IMG/VR virus record: IMGVR_UViG_3300045284_000147
Location: 1-63,784 of that record
DNA: 63,784 nucleotides
Reading direction: 5' to 3' (one strand)
Origin: a virus
Positions 51,618-60,002 of this stretch are shown here, one piece after another. The notes below the pieces were generated by a model. It ran no database searches. It saw nothing but the letters and a program-made list of their open reading frames with translations, and had not been told where the DNA came from. A program made the translations under genes and the position numbers. The first letter of the stretch is position 1. Each line of letters begins with the position of its first letter.

Positions 51618-52028
51618 TTAAGCAGCAGTGATCGGGGGCGGATTGCAGGTGACGGCGAACGTGGTGGTGGCCACCCCGGCGTCGGCATCGAGCGATGCGT
51701 TGATCAGCATGATCTTGTCGCGCAACGAATTGAGATCGTTGACGACCGCTGCCTTGAACGCATCGAAGTCGGCCTGTGTGACACCGCCTGTGCCCGGTTC
51801 ACCATTGCCCGGTGTGCCGGACCCCATCTGCCGCCTGATCTCCACGATCAACAACTCGAAGACCTTCTTGGTCTCGGGGTCCATCAGCGCCGACTGAACC
51901 TCCCCGGTTGATGCCGGGTCCGGCGCGTCCACAGCGAGTGGCGACAGGTCGATCTTCGGCACCCGCTTCACCGGCGGCGGTCCGTCCCGCACGCCCTTGC
52001 CCTTCTCATCCTTGTCGGTTTTCCTCAT
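51618..52028 (-). CDS. virion-region protein, 136 aa
   Basis: ATG 52028 behind GTAAGGAGCGGCC. Charged basic N-terminus (RKTDKDEKGKGVRDG), an acidic middle, a helix (KKVFELLIVEIRRQM) and a Gly/Pro loop before a second helix (NDLNSLRDKIMLINASL). No domain recognised. It lies between the capsid gene and the decoration candidate, so probably a minor head protein. Confidence 0.55.
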   Translation of the reverse strand: MRKTDKDEKGKGVRDGPPPVKRVPKIDLSPLAVDAPDPASTGEVQSALMDPETKKVFELLIVEIRRQMGSGTPGNGEPGTGGVTQADFDAFKAAVVNDLNSLRDKIMLINASLDADAGVATTTFAVTCNPPPITAA

Positions 52029-52037
52029 GGCCGCTCC

Positions 52038-53102
52038 TTACGCCGTCGCCGCAACTTCGGCACGTACGAGGTATGCGTCCTGCAGAATGACCGCTGCTTG
52101 CCACGCCTTCCAACCCACCGTGCCACGTTGCGCCAGTGGATCGCCGGGCGCGGGCCTCGGATTGACGACCATGGGAGTCAACGAATCCCGGCCCTTGAGC
52201 GGCACGATGCCGTACGCATCGCGAGCGATGTACAGGATCGGGTACACGTCGGCGAACGTGCCCGACGTGGAACGCATCAGACCCTTCGCACCACCGGCAT
52301 CCGGCCACGGTCCGAAGATCGTGCTGGTGAGGTAGCGCACGCGCTCCACCGAACCGATTTCGTTCTCGTACGGCGTCGTCGTGCCGTACTGCTTCGGATT
52401 GATGTAGCCCGCCATCTTGCGAATGTCCGTTTCGAGATCGGGATGCGCGAGACCGATAAACGCCGCTTCGACCGGCTCCGTCCGATAGTCCGGCGTGCTC
52501 TTCACGACCGACGTGATCATCTTGCCGTTCTGGCGCAGGATGCTCGTCGTGATCGACCGCTGCAGGTCAAGCGTGATGGTTGATACCACCGCGTTGCGCG
52601 TGGTCACCGCAGGCGCACCCGCGTAGAACACGTTGGTACCCGCCTTGAGCACGTTCCAGCGGATCGTCTCGATGGTCATGGCGGCTTGTTCCGCCAAGAT
52701 CGTCGTCGCCTCGGAGAGAATCGGGTCCTCGTGCGTGTCCATCACCACGTCGGTGATCGTGATGAAGTCACCGTACTGGTTGAGCGGCACGGTGTAATCG
52801 ACGTTCGCCAGCCGATTGCCGGACGGCGTGACGCCTTCGAGCAGCGGCGTCGTCGCGAGCGGAATGTAGAACGGATTCTGCTGACCGTTGACACCAGCAA
52901 CTGCGCTGGCACCAGCCGCGCCGGTTGATCCGGCAAGGAAGTAGCGGCGGAACTTCGCGGTCTTGGTGTTGTGCTGCGGGATCGCGTAGACCTGACCGAA
53001 CTTCTCCAGCACCATGTAGGGCATCGCCCGCTTCAGCAGCTCCTTGATGACATACGCGGCTGTGCGGGGGGAGATATCCCCGTAATTGACCATGTTGGCC
53101 AT
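52038..53102 (-). CDS. major capsid protein, N4-gp56-like HK97 fold, 354 aa
   Basis: ATG 53102 behind GAGGATACATC. The pattern fits N4-gp56 family capsid proteins: IPQHNTKTAKFRRYF, LLEGVTPSGNRL, YTVPLNQYGDFITITDVV, EDPILSEATTILAEQAAMT, then LRQNGKMITSVVKST and GRDSLTPMVVNP. The length is in the usual range. It builds the head lattice, and gene order scaffold, capsid, small head proteins supports this. No N-terminal scaffold fusion is seen; the scaffold candidate is the next gene upstream in transcription. Confidence 0.85.
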   Translation of the reverse strand: MANMVNYGDISPRTAAYVIKELLKRAMPYMVLEKFGQVYAIPQHNTKTAKFRRYFLAGSTGAAGASAVAGVNGQQNPFYIPLATTPLLEGVTPSGNRLANVDYTVPLNQYGDFITITDVVMDTHEDPILSEATTILAEQAAMTIETIRWNVLKAGTNVFYAGAPAVTTRNAVVSTITLDLQRSITTSILRQNGKMITSVVKSTPDYRTEPVEAAFIGLAHPDLETDIRKMAGYINPKQYGTTTPYENEIGSVERVRYLTSTIFGPWPDAGGAKGLMRSTSGTFADVYPILYIARDAYGIVPLKGRDSLTPMVVNPRPAPGDPLAQRGTVGWKAWQAAVILQDAYLVRAEVAATA

Positions 53103-53127
53103 GATGTATCCTCGCTAGGTTGAGTCG

Positions 53128-54099
53128 TTACTTGCTGACAGCTTCGTCCCATGCCGCGTCGAAATCATTCGGATCGACACCGGGAGTCACTGCAGATCGC
53201 TTGGAATCGACCACACCGAGCGCCTTGGCCGCTTTCTTGGCTGTCGCTGAGAGTTCGGTCACTGCTGGTGCTGCTGGGGCCGCTGCGGGAGCCGCAGTGA
53301 CCACCTTGGGTTTGTTCAGCCCCTTGGCTGATTTGTACTCGCTGATCAGATCGACCACATCCTGCGGCTCGCCATCGGCGATCACCGCTTTCGCGAACTT
53401 CTGCCGGTAGCCGGTAAGCCCCTCGGCCCAGTTCACGATGTCGTCATACATCGCATCGCTGTAGTCGGCATGCACTTCGCGTATCGCAACCAGCGTGGTT
53501 GTCTCGCCCACCGTTTCGGCAGCTTGCACGCCGCGCTCGACCAGCGGCCCGTACACGCGCGCGATCTCACTGAACACGTGCGAGACGAGCTGCTGATACT
53601 CGGCACGACGCAGGAGTGCTTCGCCCTTGGTGACATCCGGCCATTCCTTCTGGTACCCGGTAAGCCACTCCTTCTCGTCCGGCGTGTAGACCTCACGCGG
53701 CGGCACGGGCGTATCCGGCGGTGGTGTCTCCACCGGGGGTGGAGTCTCAACCGCCGGGGGTGTCTTGGTCTTGGCTTCCAGCGCGTCCAGCCGCGCCTTT
53801 ACCTCGTCTTCCGGCTTCTCTTCGGGCGGCGCTTCTTCCGGCGGTGTCTCTGCCGGTGGTGCCTCTTCAGCGGGTGCCTCGGCTTTCGCTTCTGCCGGTG
53901 GTTCGCCAACCGGGGGCTTATCACCCGGTTCGGCTACCGGTTCGGCTGGCGTCTCACCTTCGGGGGTTGATGGTTCCATTAGCCCGTCGAACACCGACGA
54001 CATCGTGTCGTACGGGTCTTCCGGCGTGACCGGTGCCGCTGGTGCCGGTGCCGCTGGTGCGGCCGGTGCGGGAGATGTCGAGGGGGGTTTGAGCGCCAT
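53128..54099 (-). CDS. putative scaffold protein, 323 aa
   Basis: ATG 54099. Residues 1-120 are proline-, alanine- and glutamate-rich low complexity (PAPAAPVTPEDP, PAEEAPPAETPPEEAPPEEK). The second half is predominantly helical (YQQLVSHVFSEIARVYGPL, TVGETTTLVAIREVHADY) and ends in a charged segment. An acidic, mainly helical gene immediately before the capsid is the classic scaffold signature; no protease is visible nearby. Confidence 0.65.
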   Translation of the reverse strand: MALKPPSTSPAPAAPAAPAPAAPVTPEDPYDTMSSVFDGLMEPSTPEGETPAEPVAEPGDKPPVGEPPAEAKAEAPAEEAPPAETPPEEAPPEEKPEDEVKARLDALEAKTKTPPAVETPPPVETPPPDTPVPPREVYTPDEKEWLTGYQKEWPDVTKGEALLRRAEYQQLVSHVFSEIARVYGPLVERGVQAAETVGETTTLVAIREVHADYSDAMYDDIVNWAEGLTGYRQKFAKAVIADGEPQDVVDLISEYKSAKGLNKPKVVTAAPAAAPAAPAVTELSATAKKAAKALGVVDSKRSAVTPGVDPNDFDAAWDEAVSK

Positions 54100-54108
54100 G
54101 AGAAAGCC

Positions 54109-54363
54109 TTATATGTTAGGAGCTACTTCGTTGTCAAACCTCTGAGGTTGTGGCAGAGGGCGCTCTGTTAGATATTTTAGTATCTTGCGGATCGCACGGC
54201 CCTCGCCCTGCAGGGTTGCTACCTCGTCCGGCAAGGCATCGAGCAACCGCGTCTTCACCCGGTCCAGCTCGACATCGCAAACCGCTTCCAACGCGATGCC
54301 GAACGGCTCGTAGCGCCCCGCACGCAGCGTCTCGCGCAGTGCTGCTTCCTGTTCACGCGCCAT
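54109..54363 (-). CDS. hypothetical protein, 84 aa
   Basis: ATG 54363 starts inside the last 11 bases of the portal gene. Basic and acidic helices (ALRETLRAGRYEPFGIALEA, DVELDRVKTRLLDALPDEV). It lies between portal and scaffold, a position that often holds a small head-assembly protein. No family recognised. Confidence 0.6.
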   Translation of the reverse strand: MAREQEAALRETLRAGRYEPFGIALEAVCDVELDRVKTRLLDALPDEVATLQGEGRAIRKILKYLTERPLPQPQRFDNEVAPNI

Positions 54364-56530
54364 TGGCCTTCTTCCTCTCTGGTGGCTTCGGTGGGTGCTT
54401 CAGCGTATGCACGGCAGGGATGCCTTCCGGCACGCCGCTGCCCATGCGCGCCTGCGCAACCTCGTCGGGTGCGACACCCTTCTCCAGCCCGGCGAGGATC
54501 GAGTTGTAAATCTGCGCCTCTCCCGCCGCCGTGTTCTTGTCGGCCTGCGTGAGCGCCTTGACCGCATCCGCCAAGGTCTTGCGTATCGTGGCGCGGATCA
54601 TCTCTTCGTTCATCGCCTGCTGCTGTTGCTGCGATTGCGCCTGCGCGTCCTCGCGCCGCTTCGCTTCAGAGTCGTTCACCACCACCTGCGGATTCATGTC
54701 GCGCACGTTGACGCGCTCAAGGAGAAGTTTTCTCCAATCCACGTACAACGCCTCACCCGGCGTGACTGAGCGCGCCAGATCATCCGCCGCCATGCCGCGC
54801 ACTTCCTTCGCAATCAGCGAGGTTGAGCCGCGCGAGACGACCTGAAAGTCGCCTTGTATCGACTGCTTCTGGTTGAAGTGCTTGTTGAACGCGACGAGCG
54901 AACCGATTACCGACTCGGTAAAGATGTCGAAGTTGCGCACCACGTCCTTGAACGGCAGCGCCGCCTTACCCTCGATCATCGATGCGCCCGCCGCCGTGCG
55001 AAACGGCTCGCTAGGTCCCTGCTGCATGTCGCCGCCGGTCGCCGGGTTGACGAACGTCTCGGAGTCGGCGAACTGACGGAACAGCTCGTTCACCTTCAGC
55101 AGCTCATCAATGTGGCTGTCCAGCGCCACCGGCCGCACCGCCGGGACGTTAACCGTCTGCGGTGACTCGTCATCACGGTACCAGACCTTGTATGCGTACA
55201 CACCAGTCAAATCCTGATCGGGACGCAGGAGCTGGGTGTTTACCTCCAGATTCGTCCCGCACACCACACCGGAGTTGTCCAAGATCATGCGCGCAGACGC
55301 CGCTACACCCAACGCAGAGTCGCGCATGATGAACGGGAGACCGTTACCCATCAGCCCGGCCTCGTCCTCCTCGAAAATGAAGTGATGGTAGGAACTTATG
55401 GTCTCTTTCTCGCCGACGATAGTCCACGGGTTGAGTGTCGCGCGGATCACGCAGTCATCAATGCACCAGATGATCGCGTCGAGCATATCGGCGAGCCGCG
55501 CCTCGGGCACCTCGACTCCACAACCCTTGAGGTAGTGCCCTGAAAGGGCACCATCCCACACGATGATCTCGTACTTGCGCACGTCGTTGGTCGGCACGTT
55601 GAGGTGCACGCCGAGAGTCTTGATCTCCGACTCGAACGGCTTCTCCTTGTAGTTCCCGGTCTGATGCTCCTTCAGGTAGAGCTTGATCTTGTCGCGCATG
55701 AACTCGGAGTTGTCCGCGAGCTTGCGCACCTGCTGCCGCGACATCACGATCCGCTGAAACTGTCCGTCCATCTGGTGCAGGTACTTCGCGCTCATGTCGG
55801 GGTAGTAATCCCAAATCGGCACGAACTCGAACTGCGGGATCAGGATCGGTTCGGTGACCGCCTCAACCATGCTGGTTTCTTGGTTGAGCTGCCACCGCCG
55901 TTGCTGCCGCGCTCGCGCCATGGGTCCCTTGAGCACCCCCATGCCGTACATCACACCCGACATCAGCACCCGCTTGCAGAGCGCCATGTAGTCGAGCGTC
56001 TTCGCGCCACCGATCTCGGTAAGTTGATCATCGATTTCGATCTCCAGATTCTTCGCGCGCTCACGCGCGAAATCCAGAACTGCATTGGTAATCGCCGCAT
56101 CGTCAAGACCGGGGGTTGGGTTGTTGGGATCACCCTGCAGTTTCTGCAGCACGGTGTTCAAATCTTCTTCGGAGAGGTTCGGCACGGGCGAGCACTCGAT
56201 CCCCCAGTTCTTCTCCGTGGTGGGGAAGAGCAGATTCATGAGCCGCGCCACCATCGACACGCATTTCACCCTCGTGAGTTTAGGGTAAGCGCGTGAACGA
56301 TCCGCAGGTATCCGCTGCTCCGTCTGCGGGTCGTACTTTCCTTGGTATTGACGCAGGTTCTGTGCCCAGCGCAGCTCAGCGATGCGCCGGTCGTTCTCGT
56401 ACGACTTGAAATCAGTCGAAAGTTTCTGCCCAAGGCTGCGAATCACCGCCTCGTTGAGCACAGGCGGCGGCGCGGCCACTGCTGCGGCCTGCGGATCGGC
56501 AGGGACGGGCGAAATCGGCTCAGTGGCCAT
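54353..56530 (-). CDS. portal protein, 725 aa
   Basis: ATG 56530 behind CAAGGGGTTTAC. A long portal of the P22/N4-like size class. Early segments YENDRRIAELRWAQNLRQYQGK and TRVKCVSMVARLMNLLFP fit the helical wing. The stem and crown regions follow, with RIVMSRQQVRKLADNSEF and a helical C-terminus (MNEEMIRATIRKTLADAVKALT). Forms the dodecameric ring at the head vertex through which the terminase packages DNA. Lies next to the large terminase. Confidence 0.88.
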   Translation of the reverse strand: MATEPISPVPADPQAAAVAAPPPVLNEAVIRSLGQKLSTDFKSYENDRRIAELRWAQNLRQYQGKYDPQTEQRIPADRSRAYPKLTRVKCVSMVARLMNLLFPTTEKNWGIECSPVPNLSEEDLNTVLQKLQGDPNNPTPGLDDAAITNAVLDFARERAKNLEIEIDDQLTEIGGAKTLDYMALCKRVLMSGVMYGMGVLKGPMARARQQRRWQLNQETSMVEAVTEPILIPQFEFVPIWDYYPDMSAKYLHQMDGQFQRIVMSRQQVRKLADNSEFMRDKIKLYLKEHQTGNYKEKPFESEIKTLGVHLNVPTNDVRKYEIIVWDGALSGHYLKGCGVEVPEARLADMLDAIIWCIDDCVIRATLNPWTIVGEKETISSYHHFIFEEDEAGLMGNGLPFIMRDSALGVAASARMILDNSGVVCGTNLEVNTQLLRPDQDLTGVYAYKVWYRDDESPQTVNVPAVRPVALDSHIDELLKVNELFRQFADSETFVNPATGGDMQQGPSEPFRTAAGASMIEGKAALPFKDVVRNFDIFTESVIGSLVAFNKHFNQKQSIQGDFQVVSRGSTSLIAKEVRGMAADDLARSVTPGEALYVDWRKLLLERVNVRDMNPQVVVNDSEAKRREDAQAQSQQQQQAMNEEMIRATIRKTLADAVKALTQADKNTAAGEAQIYNSILAGLEKGVAPDEVAQARMGSGVPEGIPAVHTLKHPPKPPERKKANGA

Positions 56531-56544
56531 GTAAACCCCTTGGG

Positions 56545-57972
56545 TTAACGCATTGCGTAGATGTTCGTGCTGCGTGGCGGCACAAAGCCCTGTTCCTTGC
56601 GCCGTGCTTCACGCGATCCGCCCTTCTGGAAGTACCGGCAGAGGTACGAAAAGCCGTCTCCAGTGTGCGAATGCGAGTTTTTCTCCGGTGTGTCGTGCGT
56701 TTTGCCCTTGCGGTCGATCTCGTAGCGCCAGCCGCCCTGCAAAGCACGGATTGTATGCTTGCAATGCGGCGAAATCTGCAGTGCCGCACCCGTAGAGGTT
56801 AACCTAGTGGTGAAATGCTCGATTGCTTCGAGCCTTCCACTCAATTGGTTGTTCAAATCGGGGAATCTGACCGTGAAACCGCCCTTTTTCTTGTCTCTGA
56901 GGGTGTCTACGATGGTCTTTTCGTCATTGTTGGAGCGTGCATCAGCGGCCGGGTCGGGGGCGATTATCAGCTCGAAATCGGCGTATTTGGCCCGAATCAG
57001 GGGCTTCAGACGGTCGGAGATGATCCTTTCGGCCCCCATGTTGGCCTGAACCAGCTCATCCACGACGGTTAAGCGCCCGTTGAGGTCCATTTGGCCAAAA
57101 ATGAGCGCACTTCCGGCGAGACCGGGGTCAAAGCCTGCGACCAGAGGGAGCAGCGTCGATGCCATCAACGGCATTGACGCGATGTGAAGCTGCGGGTTGA
57201 ATGTCACGACCACCGGAGTGCCGGAAAGCGAGTATCCCCACTCAACCTCGATGAATTGCTTGATCCAGTGCGTCGATTTGCCGATTGCAAGCGACGTGTA
57301 GTACGCGCGCTTGCCCGGCAGGTTGTCCACGTTCTCCGCTTCGGCGCTAAACCCGCTGGGTTGCTCGTAGAGGTGCGCATTCGCGGGCAAACCCTCGTAC
57401 AGATAGTCGTACCACCAGTCGTCCTCGTTGCCGGGGTTCGATGACCCCCACATTCCCCAGTTCGTCGCACCCCCATCGGATGAGGACGGGTAGCGGCCGC
57501 AGCGGGCGGCGAGCGCGTCAACGATTTCCTTCGGGAGCTGCACGAACTCATCGATCAGCACGAAGGTCGTGTCCAGCGAGAGCACGCGCGCCACGTCGTC
57601 GGGGGTATCGAGAGCGCGGAACAGCACCTCGCACTCCACGTCGCCGAACTTGAGCACGAACGTCATCGGCATCGGCGCGGTGGCGTGCCACTCACCCGCG
57701 ATGCCGTCCTTGAACCAGTAATTCCACGAGCTGAGAGTCGTATCCCGAAGCTGTGGTGCGGTGTTGCGCACGATCACCGCTCTTGATCGCCGGACTCCAT
57801 CCACCGGGCTGCGCACCTGCTGCGCGGCCATGTACACCAGCTTGAAGAAGATGCCGGTGGTCTTGCCCGATCCCACCGGACCGATCACCCAGTCGAAGAA
57901 GAGTTCACCCGGCGTGAAGCGCCGGATGAACTTCCTTATCGTGGGCGGCGGTGTGTAGCTGATCGACGCCAC
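56545..57972 (-). CDS. terminase large subunit, 475 aa
   Basis: GTG 57972 overlaps the previous stop codon and starts MASISYTPPPTIRKF; a longer frame back to 58053 would overlap the preceding gene. Walker A is GPVGSGKTT at residues 31-39 and Walker B is FVLIDE (137-142), with a C-terminal RNase H-like nuclease domain including GFDPGLAGSALIFG and DPAADARSNNDEKT. The subunit cuts and translocates the genome into the head through the portal. The order terminase small, unknown, terminase large, portal is preserved. Confidence 0.9.
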   Translation of the reverse strand: MASISYTPPPTIRKFIRRFTPGELFFDWVIGPVGSGKTTGIFFKLVYMAAQQVRSPVDGVRRSRAVIVRNTAPQLRDTTLSSWNYWFKDGIAGEWHATAPMPMTFVLKFGDVECEVLFRALDTPDDVARVLSLDTTFVLIDEFVQLPKEIVDALAARCGRYPSSSDGGATNWGMWGSSNPGNEDDWWYDYLYEGLPANAHLYEQPSGFSAEAENVDNLPGKRAYYTSLAIGKSTHWIKQFIEVEWGYSLSGTPVVVTFNPQLHIASMPLMASTLLPLVAGFDPGLAGSALIFGQMDLNGRLTVVDELVQANMGAERIISDRLKPLIRAKYADFELIIAPDPAADARSNNDEKTIVDTLRDKKKGGFTVRFPDLNNQLSGRLEAIEHFTTRLTSTGAALQISPHCKHTIRALQGGWRYEIDRKGKTHDTPEKNSHSHTGDGFSYLCRYFQKGGSREARRKEQGFVPPRSTNIYAMR

Positions 57973-58259
57973 TAGAAGCTCGCCGGTTTCGCAATCGAAC
58001 GGGTTAAGGCCATGAACGCCTGCTGCAGTTGCGTCCGCGCTATCGCTACCCACCGGGGGTCGGCCATGGTGGAGTCTTCGAGCGAGGAGACCATGACGCC
58101 CGCCTGTTCGGCAAGCCTCTTGATTTCGTTGATCAGCTCCACCTCGTTCGGCGAGAGCTGCCGGTAGCCGGTGATTTTGGGTTGGAGAAAATGAGTTTCG
58201 GGATTGTACGTGCGTGTTGCGTTCGGATCGTCCAGCGGCAGATCGAGCTGCTCCTTCAT
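57972..58259 (-). CDS. Acb2/Tad1-like cyclic-nucleotide sponge candidate, 95 aa
   Basis: ATG 58259 follows GGAGGTTAA that also forms a hairpin. The N-terminal 28 residues are variable. Then ITGYRQLSPNEVELINEIK (29-47) and DPRWVAIARTQLQQ joined to AFMALTRSIAKPASF (67-95) match the helical hairpin of the Acb2/Tad1 family: G-Y-R-x-L-S, two long helices and a C-terminal Q-Q-(G/A)-F-M-A-L-x-R motif. Family members form hexamers that sequester the cyclic or glycosylated nucleotides of CBASS and Thoeris immunity. The gene lies between the two terminase genes. Signal-molecule specificity cannot be told from sequence alone. Confidence 0.7.
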   Translation of the reverse strand: MKEQLDLPLDDPNATRTYNPETHFLQPKITGYRQLSPNEVELINEIKRLAEQAGVMVSSLEDSTMADPRWVAIARTQLQQAFMALTRSIAKPASF

Positions 58260-58679
58260 TTAACCTCCAAGGTTAATGTTGATTTGGAACGCATTGCCCG
58301 CGATACCACCGGTATCGCCCTTCGGCTCGTAGCCCGCCCACCGGATCGTGCTCTTGATCAAATCTGCCTTAACGGCTGACGGCGTGTGGTCGGAATGAAT
58401 CAACAACCAAGATTTTTCAAGGAGTTTTTCCGCCTGCAGCTTGGCCTTCAGCTTGAAGCTCATCCCATCCTTCTGCAACGCTTCCTTCGCTGCCGCGTAC
58501 GCCTGCACGAACAACGGGTTCTCGATGAGCACGAGGAACTCGTCCTTGGTAATTCCGTACGAGGTACAGATTTCAGGCACGGATGCAGTATGCATAGCCA
58601 ATTCAACCGGCAGCATGGGCGGGAAGCCCAGCGTGGCCGGATCGTCGGGGTTTACCGTGGTAGTAGCGAGACTGCTCAC
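58260..58679 (-). CDS. putative small terminase subunit, 139 aa
   Basis: GTG 58679 overlaps the preceding stop (GTGA); longer frames are rejected. An LPVELAMHTASVPEICTSYG segment resembles an HTH-like start, then helical LVLIENPLFVQAYAAAKEAL and AKLQAEKLLEKSW. The C-terminal third, with AVKADLIKSTIRWAGYEPKG, matches small-terminase-like proteins of related podoviruses. Its place one gene before the large terminase supports a DNA-recognition role in packaging; the fold is not proven. Confidence 0.6.
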   Translation of the reverse strand: MSSLATTTVNPDDPATLGFPPMLPVELAMHTASVPEICTSYGITKDEFLVLIENPLFVQAYAAAKEALQKDGMSFKLKAKLQAEKLLEKSWLLIHSDHTPSAVKADLIKSTIRWAGYEPKGDTGGIAGNAFQININLGG

Positions 58680-58834
58680 AGCCTGCCCATGAGCAGCATA
58701 ACGATCAGCACCACGACGACCAGACCGGCGATGCCGGACGGGCCATAACCCCACGAGGATGAGTAGCCCCATGTGGGCAGCGCGCCGATGAGGATCAGGA
58801 TGAGGACGATCAGCAGTACGGTGCCAAGACTCAT
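58676..58834 (-). CDS. small membrane protein of DUF3309 type, 52 aa
   Basis: ATG 58834 overlaps the previous stop (ATGA). Two hydrophobic segments flank a conserved loop: VLLIVLILILIGALPTWGYS, SWGYGPSGIAGL, then VVVVLIVMLLM. The GALPTWxYSxxWGYGPSG core is the signature of the bacterial DUF3309 family, whose function is not known. Its place in a cassette of tiny membrane genes makes a lysis or envelope role possible. Confidence 0.75.
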   Translation of the reverse strand: MSLGTVLLIVLILILIGALPTWGYSSSWGYGPSGIAGLVVVVLIVMLLMGRL

Positions 58835-58950
58835 CGCGACCTCGCGTCTCTGTGGTGCTTGCGTGCATAGATGCAGATGTGCTGGTCGGCCCAGCGCGAC
58901 CACCAGCTCCCGCGCCGCTGGCGCACGTTGCGGTTGTTGCGTACGGTCAT
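58831..58950 (-). CDS. 39-aa basic protein
   Basis: ATG 58950 behind AGGAGGTGTTCTTCAA, a very strong ribosome binding site, and coupled on both sides by ATGA overlaps. The product (MTVRNNRNVRQRRGSWW...) is rich in Arg, His and Trp and has no clear membrane segment. No function assigned. Confidence 0.6.
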   Translation of the reverse strand: MTVRNNRNVRQRRGSWWSRWADQHICIYARKHHRDARSR

Positions 58951-59114
58951 TTGAAGAACACCTCCTGACCACGGAACAGAATCTGCACGAGGATGAGAAG
59001 GGCGATGGCCAGCCACCCGAACTCGGTCGGCCGGATCGAAGACGATCCCTTGTACGCCGCGAAGCACGCGAACGCGAATGCAAACACGAGAACGATGAGC
59101 GCGACAGGTGCCAT
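58947..59114 (-). CDS. 55-aa membrane protein, holin-like by position
   Basis: ATG 59114 behind AAGGAGGTTGAC. Two hydrophobic segments, residues about 3-20 (PVALIVLVFAFAFACFAA) and 32-47 (FGWLAIALLILVQILF), are joined by a short polar loop with Lys and Arg. This is a common small-holin architecture, and the neighbours are also small membrane proteins, but no endolysin is adjacent. Holin is an inference from layout. Confidence 0.6.
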   Translation of the reverse strand: MAPVALIVLVFAFAFACFAAYKGSSSIRPTEFGWLAIALLILVQILFRGQEVFFK

Positions 59115-59128
59115 GTCAACCTCCTTGG

Positions 59129-59839
59129 TTACGGTCCGGTGACGACCGGGACGATGGGTACGACCGGCGGCACTACAACGACGGGTGTGTTGAACACCGG
59201 GGGAACGACTGCTATCGGCCGCACAGAGTTGTCCTGCGTACCGTTCACAGGAGCCTGACCACCAACCTGCACGAAACCATCCCGGTTGGTCACGTTGTTG
59301 CGTGTGTCGGTGGTCGTAGTGGTCGTGATGATGTTGTGGCTGTCGGTTGTTGCCGGGAGCTTGCTGAAGTCGATGGGGACGGCGAACTTGCCGAACGCGT
59401 TGTAGCTCGCCTGCGTCGTCGCGGCTTGGTTGTTCGATTGCGTCTGCCCCAGCTTGTAGCCGAAGTAGCCCATGGTGACAGCGGTGACGGGACCGGCGAA
59501 CACCGCCGCCCACTTCAGTGCCCGGTCTTCCTGAGTTTCAGGTATACGCGGCAGCGCCACCTCGACAGCGCGAGCCACCGCCTCGCTGCTGCGAGACAGG
59601 GCGAGCGCGAGGATCGCCATACTCTTTGTGTTCGGATCGGCGCGCTCCGCGATTGCGGCCATGGCGTTATAGCGCGCCTCTTCTGCACGAGCTTTCGCCA
59701 TCTCGACTTGCTGTTGACTCGTGATGGTGAGCCGGTAACTTTCGAGTTGGATTGCATAATTAGGGTCTAAGGTGGTCTGGCAACCTGCAAGGTTAAGTGC
59801 AACGAGGGCAGCAAGGATGGCGGTAGCGGTGCGTCTCAT
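59129..59839 (-). CDS. lipoprotein with internal transmembrane segment, 236 aa
   Basis: ATG 59839 behind ACAGGACAACC. An N-terminal signal ends in the lipobox LAGC at 17-20, predicting lipidation of Cys20. A helical, Ala-rich part (QQQVEMAKARAEEARYN) and a hydrophobic stretch near 110-131 (WAAVFAGPVTAVTMGYFGYK) follow. The remainder is Thr/Asn-rich, with a Pro/Val-rich tail (PPVFNTPVVVVPPVV). It could act in the envelope, for example in a spanin-like or lysis-control role; no spanin partner was recognised. Confidence 0.7.
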   Translation of the reverse strand: MRRTATAILAALVALNLAGCQTTLDPNYAIQLESYRLTITSQQQVEMAKARAEEARYNAMAAIAERADPNTKSMAILALALSRSSEAVARAVEVALPRIPETQEDRALKWAAVFAGPVTAVTMGYFGYKLGQTQSNNQAATTQASYNAFGKFAVPIDFSKLPATTDSHNIITTTTTTDTRNNVTNRDGFVQVGGQAPVNGTQDNSVRPIAVVPPVFNTPVVVVPPVVPIVPVVTGP

Positions 59840-59849
59840 GGTTGTCCTG

Positions 59850-60002
59850 TCAATGACTGTATCCGAAGAAGTAGGCGATCAGCGACGTGGCGATCACGGC
59901 GACGAAACCCTTCATGATGATCGACATCAACCGCACTTTCGCTTCGAGGAGCGTGATGCGGGTGAGCATCGGTAGTTCGTTGGGCTTGGGTTCATCAGTC
60001 AT
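59850..60002 (-). CDS. 50-aa single-pass membrane protein
   Basis: ATG 60002 overlaps the previous gene's stop by 8 bases. The product begins MTDEPKPNELPMLTRITLLE, followed by a basic-hydrophobic part and a hydrophobic segment (GFVAVIATSLIAYFFGY). A longer reading upstream overlaps the zinc-ribbon gene and lacks support. Topology N-in. Part of the membrane-protein cassette with the lipoprotein. Confidence 0.65.
   Translation of the reverse strand: MTDEPKPNELPMLTRITLLEAKVRLMSIIMKGFVAVIATSLIAYFFGYSH

Noticed and set aside
56545-58053. Longer large-terminase start at 58053
   Set aside because: It would overlap 82 bases of the Acb2-like gene; the GTG at 57972 overlaps that gene's stop codon, the coupling used elsewhere.
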